In this document: positions 60,452 through 64,000 of the stretch, in pieces
Layout of the letters: the number at the start of each line of letters is the position of its first letter
Position numbering within the stretch: the stretch's first letter is position 1
Assembly: GCA_905250025.1 (NCBI GenBank)
Contig: CAJNOJ010000008.1
Coordinates: forward strand, 372,001 to 436,000
Direction: 5' to 3'
DNA: 64,000 bases
From: Adineta ricciae
Lineage: Eukaryota; Rotifera; Eurotatoria; Adinetida; Adinetidae
Translations under genes and position numbers: made by a program
Notes under the pieces: model-generated
What the model saw: the letters and a program-made list of their open reading frames with translations, nothing else
What the model was told of the DNA's origin: nothing
Databases searched by the model: none

Positions 60452-62373
60452 ATGCCGATTGAAATTGGTCTTCTATCAACTCAGCAGGATTCTTTTGACC
60501 ATCACGAAGAACTAAGCAAACTTCTTACTGAAACTGATGTAAATAGTCACGTTTATGTGATTCGTTATTGCGTCATTTTGTTGCGTATTTTTCCTTTACA
60601 GGTCTTCTATGTTCCCCTACGGAATGAACTAAATGAAAACAAGTTAAATGCATACCGTGATCTAACCGATTTAACCAAGCGGTTTGACGAAGATCTTTCA
60701 AACAAACATTTAGTTGTGGTAAGAAATTATTGTTCAAAAAGTCTTCATCAATTTTTGATTGCTTGAACAAAGTGTAGACTTTTCGTGATATTGGTTATTC
60801 CTTGTTTCTCGATTCAGTACAAAGTGTTCCGGATGAAAGTGATCAATCAAAAGTAAGACGAATAAGATAGTTATCCTTCGTTACTCATTATGATTCATTT
60901 AGATTAAAGTTTCGGGAAAGATGATCGTCGATGGAATATGTATACAATTCTTGGGCTGTTTTGATTATAATCATACAGATCAAAAGCAGCAGTCTAGCAG
61001 CCAAATCATACAAATCAACGGTGTTGGAAGGGTCCAGTTAGATGAAGGATACTATCGAGAATTATCATCATCGCAGGTTTGTCGAAATACTTTATTGCTT
61101 GGTTAATCGAGAGGTTTGATCTCTTTTAGACTTTACCCGAACATAAAGTTAAAGAAGACGAGCACAAAGAAGAAACGACACTGAAATCAATTGTCAAAGC
61201 TAAAACACGGTCTTCAACTACGAAAACAAAAGATAAAGTCGAAGGTAATCGGCCTAAAACACGTTCAACAGCAACAAGCGAAGTCGTCGTACCAAAGGAA
61301 CAAACAAATCGTTTGGACAGTCCTCCGTCGAATGCTACTCTTCCATCACAATCACATTCATCTACTTCCACAACACGGTCACGAATGCGTTCACCAACTC
61401 ATATGCCTTATCCTCATCGGTCACCGAGAACTAAGCAGCATCGCACTTTGTCACCAGTAGATTTCATAAATTCATCCTTATCGACTCGTTCAGGTAAAGT
61501 GAGAACATTTTCTTCATGACACATCTGTTATGATCTGACGTGACACTATGTTAAGAGCTAATCCCTGGACAGAAGACAATTTCAACATTCTTTTTAGAAG
61601 GACATTCTTCTCTTATTTCTACGGGTTCGTCAACGTATCCCGATTATTCTCAATTAACTCCTTCATTAACCACATCACAATCCATCGAATACTCTCACGC
61701 TCATCGTTTACAAATTCTTTCTCAACAGCCTCATTTCCCTTCACCTACAATCGGTCAATCGACTATACCGATACAAATTCCAACACCGTCAAATAGTATC
61801 CTCTCTCCCGGATCGCTGCCACAGTTAACCAGTCTCTTTCTGCTGCCGCAATCTCAATCATTACCAACATATATACTTCCAAACTTTTCTAATCTAAGCA
61901 CAGGAGCAGCGCCATCTGCTACAAATCCATCTGGTACTCCATTTGATTTCACGCCCATACCAAGCAATACAAGTTTGTTATTAATTGCGAATCCGAACCA
62001 ACATCCCACACAACCCATACATATCTTGACACCAATCGATCATCGTTCATTACAATTTGCACATTATACCACAGCGAATATATTTTCTCAACCTCCTACA
62101 CCTTCTTATACGGTGGCATCGACACCATCATTATCCTCACGTATCAGCAATATTCTTCAACCAACATTAACGAACGATTCCTTATCGATGTTTCATAACA
62201 AACGACATGACAGTGAAGAAGAAAAACACGTTCAACAACCGATCGACTCAAGCAAACAATCGACTGGACAATTACCGTTTAAAAAACGACGCTATACTGG
62301 TCACCAAACACGAATGGCTAATGTTCACAATGATGATGATGATGATGTATCTGATGAATCTGTGAAAAAGTAA
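60452..62373 (+). CDS. Unrecognised 505-residue protein, Ser/Pro/Thr-rich
   Basis: Exons 60452-60538, 60602-60718, 60903-61076, 61130-61493 and 61598-62373 join into 505 aa from MPIEIGLLSTQQDSFDHHEE. The first 125 or so residues look folded (VPLRNELNENKLNAYRDLTD, KMIVDGICIQFLGCFDY). The rest is low complexity: a Lys/Glu/Arg-rich stretch, RSPTHMPYPHRSPRTKQHR, a long Ser/Thr/Pro/Gln-rich region and an Asp-rich end after a basic KKRRYTGHQ, which could be a nuclear localisation signal. This composition suggests a nuclear regulatory protein, but no known domain was recognised. A possible 35-nt exon at 60818-60852 has splice-like borders but breaks the frame and was left out. Confidence 0.6.
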
Positions 62374-62757
62374 TTCTATTTTTCTATCTGCGTACGTTCT
62401 TGTTAATTGTAAATAGTGTGCGTATTTTTCTAAGTCATTTTCTTTGCTTTTCTTTTCTTTCGAGTGGACCTTTTTTATTTTGCTGTTTTCTTTCAGAGCA
62501 ATCAATATTTTTATGAACATTCATATATATCTATACATACCTGTGTAAATACGTTTTTTTTTGACAATAAGTCTGATGTAATGAGTTATGCTTCTATCAA
62601 GAAGGAGTAATTGTGCGACCGGTGTATCAAATAAACCAGAAAGTGATAATATTTTTGTTTTTCCGCAGATGATAAAGTTGTGACGAATGTTTTGAAAAGA
62701 TGATTGTTTTTTTTCTCGGGATTCGTTTCAGATTTTCGTTTTATTTAAAGTCAATCT
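62374..62757. other. Spacer before GTF2H3
   Basis: 384 bases, T-rich, holding the 3' UTR of the preceding gene and the GTF2H3 promoter. Nothing recognised. Confidence 0.4.
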
Positions 62758-63681
62758 ATGTCGGCATCAGTCAAATATCTCGTTGTCATCATCGATCTAA
62801 ATCCAATCTACTGGGCTGACAAAGTCTCAGCATCGAATACGTTAAATTTTAAACAATATCTTAATACGATTATCCAGTTTTGCAATGCATACATTGCTTT
62901 CGACATCAACCATCGTTTGATTATAATCGGCTGTTCGAATAACGAAACATATTTTCTCTATCCTGATCCAGTCAACGAATCTTTGATTATTCCAACTGTG
63001 ACTAAAACGAATCTGTTCGAACAGCTATTCGTTGTCGATCGGGTAGTGGAAAACAATCTGAAAAATTTCATTCGTGATGGCTCATCGACAAGTCAATCAG
63101 TGGGTTCAATGATAACCATGGCCTTGACGCAAGCTCTTTGCTATATCAATCGTATCATACGAGATACTTTAGCAGGAGAGAAGAATTCGTTTCGAATCTT
63201 GATTATTCAGACAACAAATGATACATCGAAACAATATATGAATTTCATGAATGCCGTGTTCACATCAGAGAAGCTCAATGTACCTATTGACGGTTGTATT
63301 CTTAACAATGAATCCAGTCTTTTACAACAAGCTTGTAAGTTCCGTGACGTGAATACGTTTTAATACACAAGAGATTTTTGTTGTACAGGCGATTTAACAT
63401 CAGGAATCTACCTTCGTGTACCAGATCCAAATGGGCTATTGCAATATTTACTATGGCTTTATTTAACAGACAAGGAACTTCGTAAAATGCTGGCATTGCC
63501 GACGAAAATGGCTGTCGATTATCGTCCAGCATGTTTTTGTCATCATAAACTAATTGATACCGGTTATGTTTGTTCGGTGTGCTTATCGATCTATTGTGAT
63601 AATACTTCAGCATGTTCAACATGTCGCTCAGCATTTGATGCTAATGGATCTACGGACGGGTCGAAACGACCACTGAGATAA
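62758..63681 (+). CDS. GTF2H3: TFIIH core subunit GTF2H3 (p34/Tfb4)
   Basis: Two exons (62758-63334 and 63389-63681) give 289 aa; human GTF2H3 is about 308. The N-terminal 200 residues form the von Willebrand A-like domain of the Tfb4 family (YLVVIIDLNPIYWADKVS, NAYIAFDINHRLIIIGCS, ALCYINRI). The C-terminus has the conserved Cys-rich zinc-binding segment with CFCHHKLIDTGYVCSVCLS and CSTC. In TFIIH, p34 pairs with p44 in the core that serves RNA polymerase II initiation and nucleotide excision repair. The frame is complete with a standard 54-bp intron. The following gene starts 147 bases downstream on the same strand. Confidence 0.95.
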
Positions 63682-63827
63682 ATAATCATGAATCTTTTTT
63701 GTTCATTGTGATTGAATTTAATAGGAAAATACATTAGAAAATAAGATACAGTGATCACATATTGTCCTTGTAAATCATCACGCAAGTATTTCTTTTCGAA
63801 TTCTTCTAGATCCAGGAAATTTTACTC

Positions 63828-64000
63828 ATGGCAACTGATGAACCATTCCAAACAGATAATACAGCCTTAGGTGATTTAGAGAGTGAACAACTCTATCTCG
63901 AAGTAATCCGATTTTCCATCGAGTGTAGATGTTCAGCAATATTTTCATTTCATAGGCGGCAAATATTCTACAAAAACTGCAATTAGATAAACCTGCCGAA
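63828..64000 (+). CDS. Partial gene, N-terminus only
   Basis: Exon 1 (63828-63902) encodes MATDEPFQTDNTALGDLESE and a few more residues. After a 53-bp intron, exon 2 begins at 63956 (AANILQKLQLDKPAE) and runs off the window. The frame is open and the splice sites are standard, so this is probably a real gene, but 40 residues are too few to name it. Confidence 0.55.

Noticed and set aside
60818-60852. Possible 35-nt micro-exon with AG and GT borders in the 60452-62373 gene
   Set aside because: Including it breaks the reading frame, while skipping it gives a clean 505-residue frame.
1-64000. Transposons, CRISPR arrays, tRNA and rRNA genes, telomeric repeats
   Set aside because: I looked for transposase or reverse-transcriptase motifs, regularly spaced repeats, tRNA B-box sequences and tandem TG-rich repeats and found none. 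A structural RNA search could still reveal small RNAs that I cannot see by eye.

Overview
The window looks like a piece of a compact, AT-rich animal nuclear genome. The best fit is a bdelloid rotifer. Nearly every gene is split by GT-AG introns of about 45-65 bp, genes sit tens to hundreds of bases apart on both strands, the products are recognisable metazoan proteins (STK16, LCOR/E93, CFAP57, NUPR1, JTB, lysosomal alpha-mannosidase, PABPN1, YARS2, GTF2H3), and one 17 kb block is present twice at a few percent divergence, as expected for two haplotypes. The organism assignment is inference; no diagnostic marker such as an rRNA was seen.

Layout. 1-7.2 kb: a single-exon 7TM-like gene (-), a gene-poor stretch and a four-exon F-box gene (+). 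7208-24316 (copy A): STK16-like kinase (-), LCOR/E93-like regulator (-), CFAP57 (-), NUPR1-like (-), CD225/dispanin-like (+), lysosomal alpha-mannosidase (-), JTB (-), and the first 91 bases of PABPN1 (+). 24317 is a single N. 24318-41444 (copy B) repeats the same order and orientation and runs on into a complete PABPN1 ending at 42323. 43.4-53.2 kb: an intronless MGLL-like lipase (+), an unrecognised 850-residue disordered/coiled-coil protein (+) and a rhodopsin-type GPCR (+). 54.3-64 kb: an unrecognised many-exon gene (+), PPTC7-type PP2C phosphatase (-), mitochondrial tyrosyl-tRNA synthetase (-), an unrecognised low-complexity protein (+), TFIIH subunit GTF2H3 (+) and the start of one more gene (+).

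For most multi-exon genes I joined exons by hand and checked that the sum is an open frame. The lengths agree well with family norms: STK16 300 aa, CFAP57 1240 aa, alpha-mannosidase 988 aa, YARS2 474 aa. Two longest-frame endings were misleading, and the true C-termini of mannosidase and YARS2 lie in other frames or exons.

The main structural observation is the direct repeat with an N at its joint. Its ends fall inside genes and the flanking F-box and PABPN1 bodies are single. I read it as two allelic arms placed one after the other by an assembler, not as a real tandem duplication. I did not find an obvious new multi-gene system. The most interesting biology is an X-box-like RFX site upstream of CFAP57 kept in both copies, an unusually conserved non-coding tract upstream of the E93-like gene, a NUPR1-like stress protein, and two or three conserved-looking genes that I cannot name.
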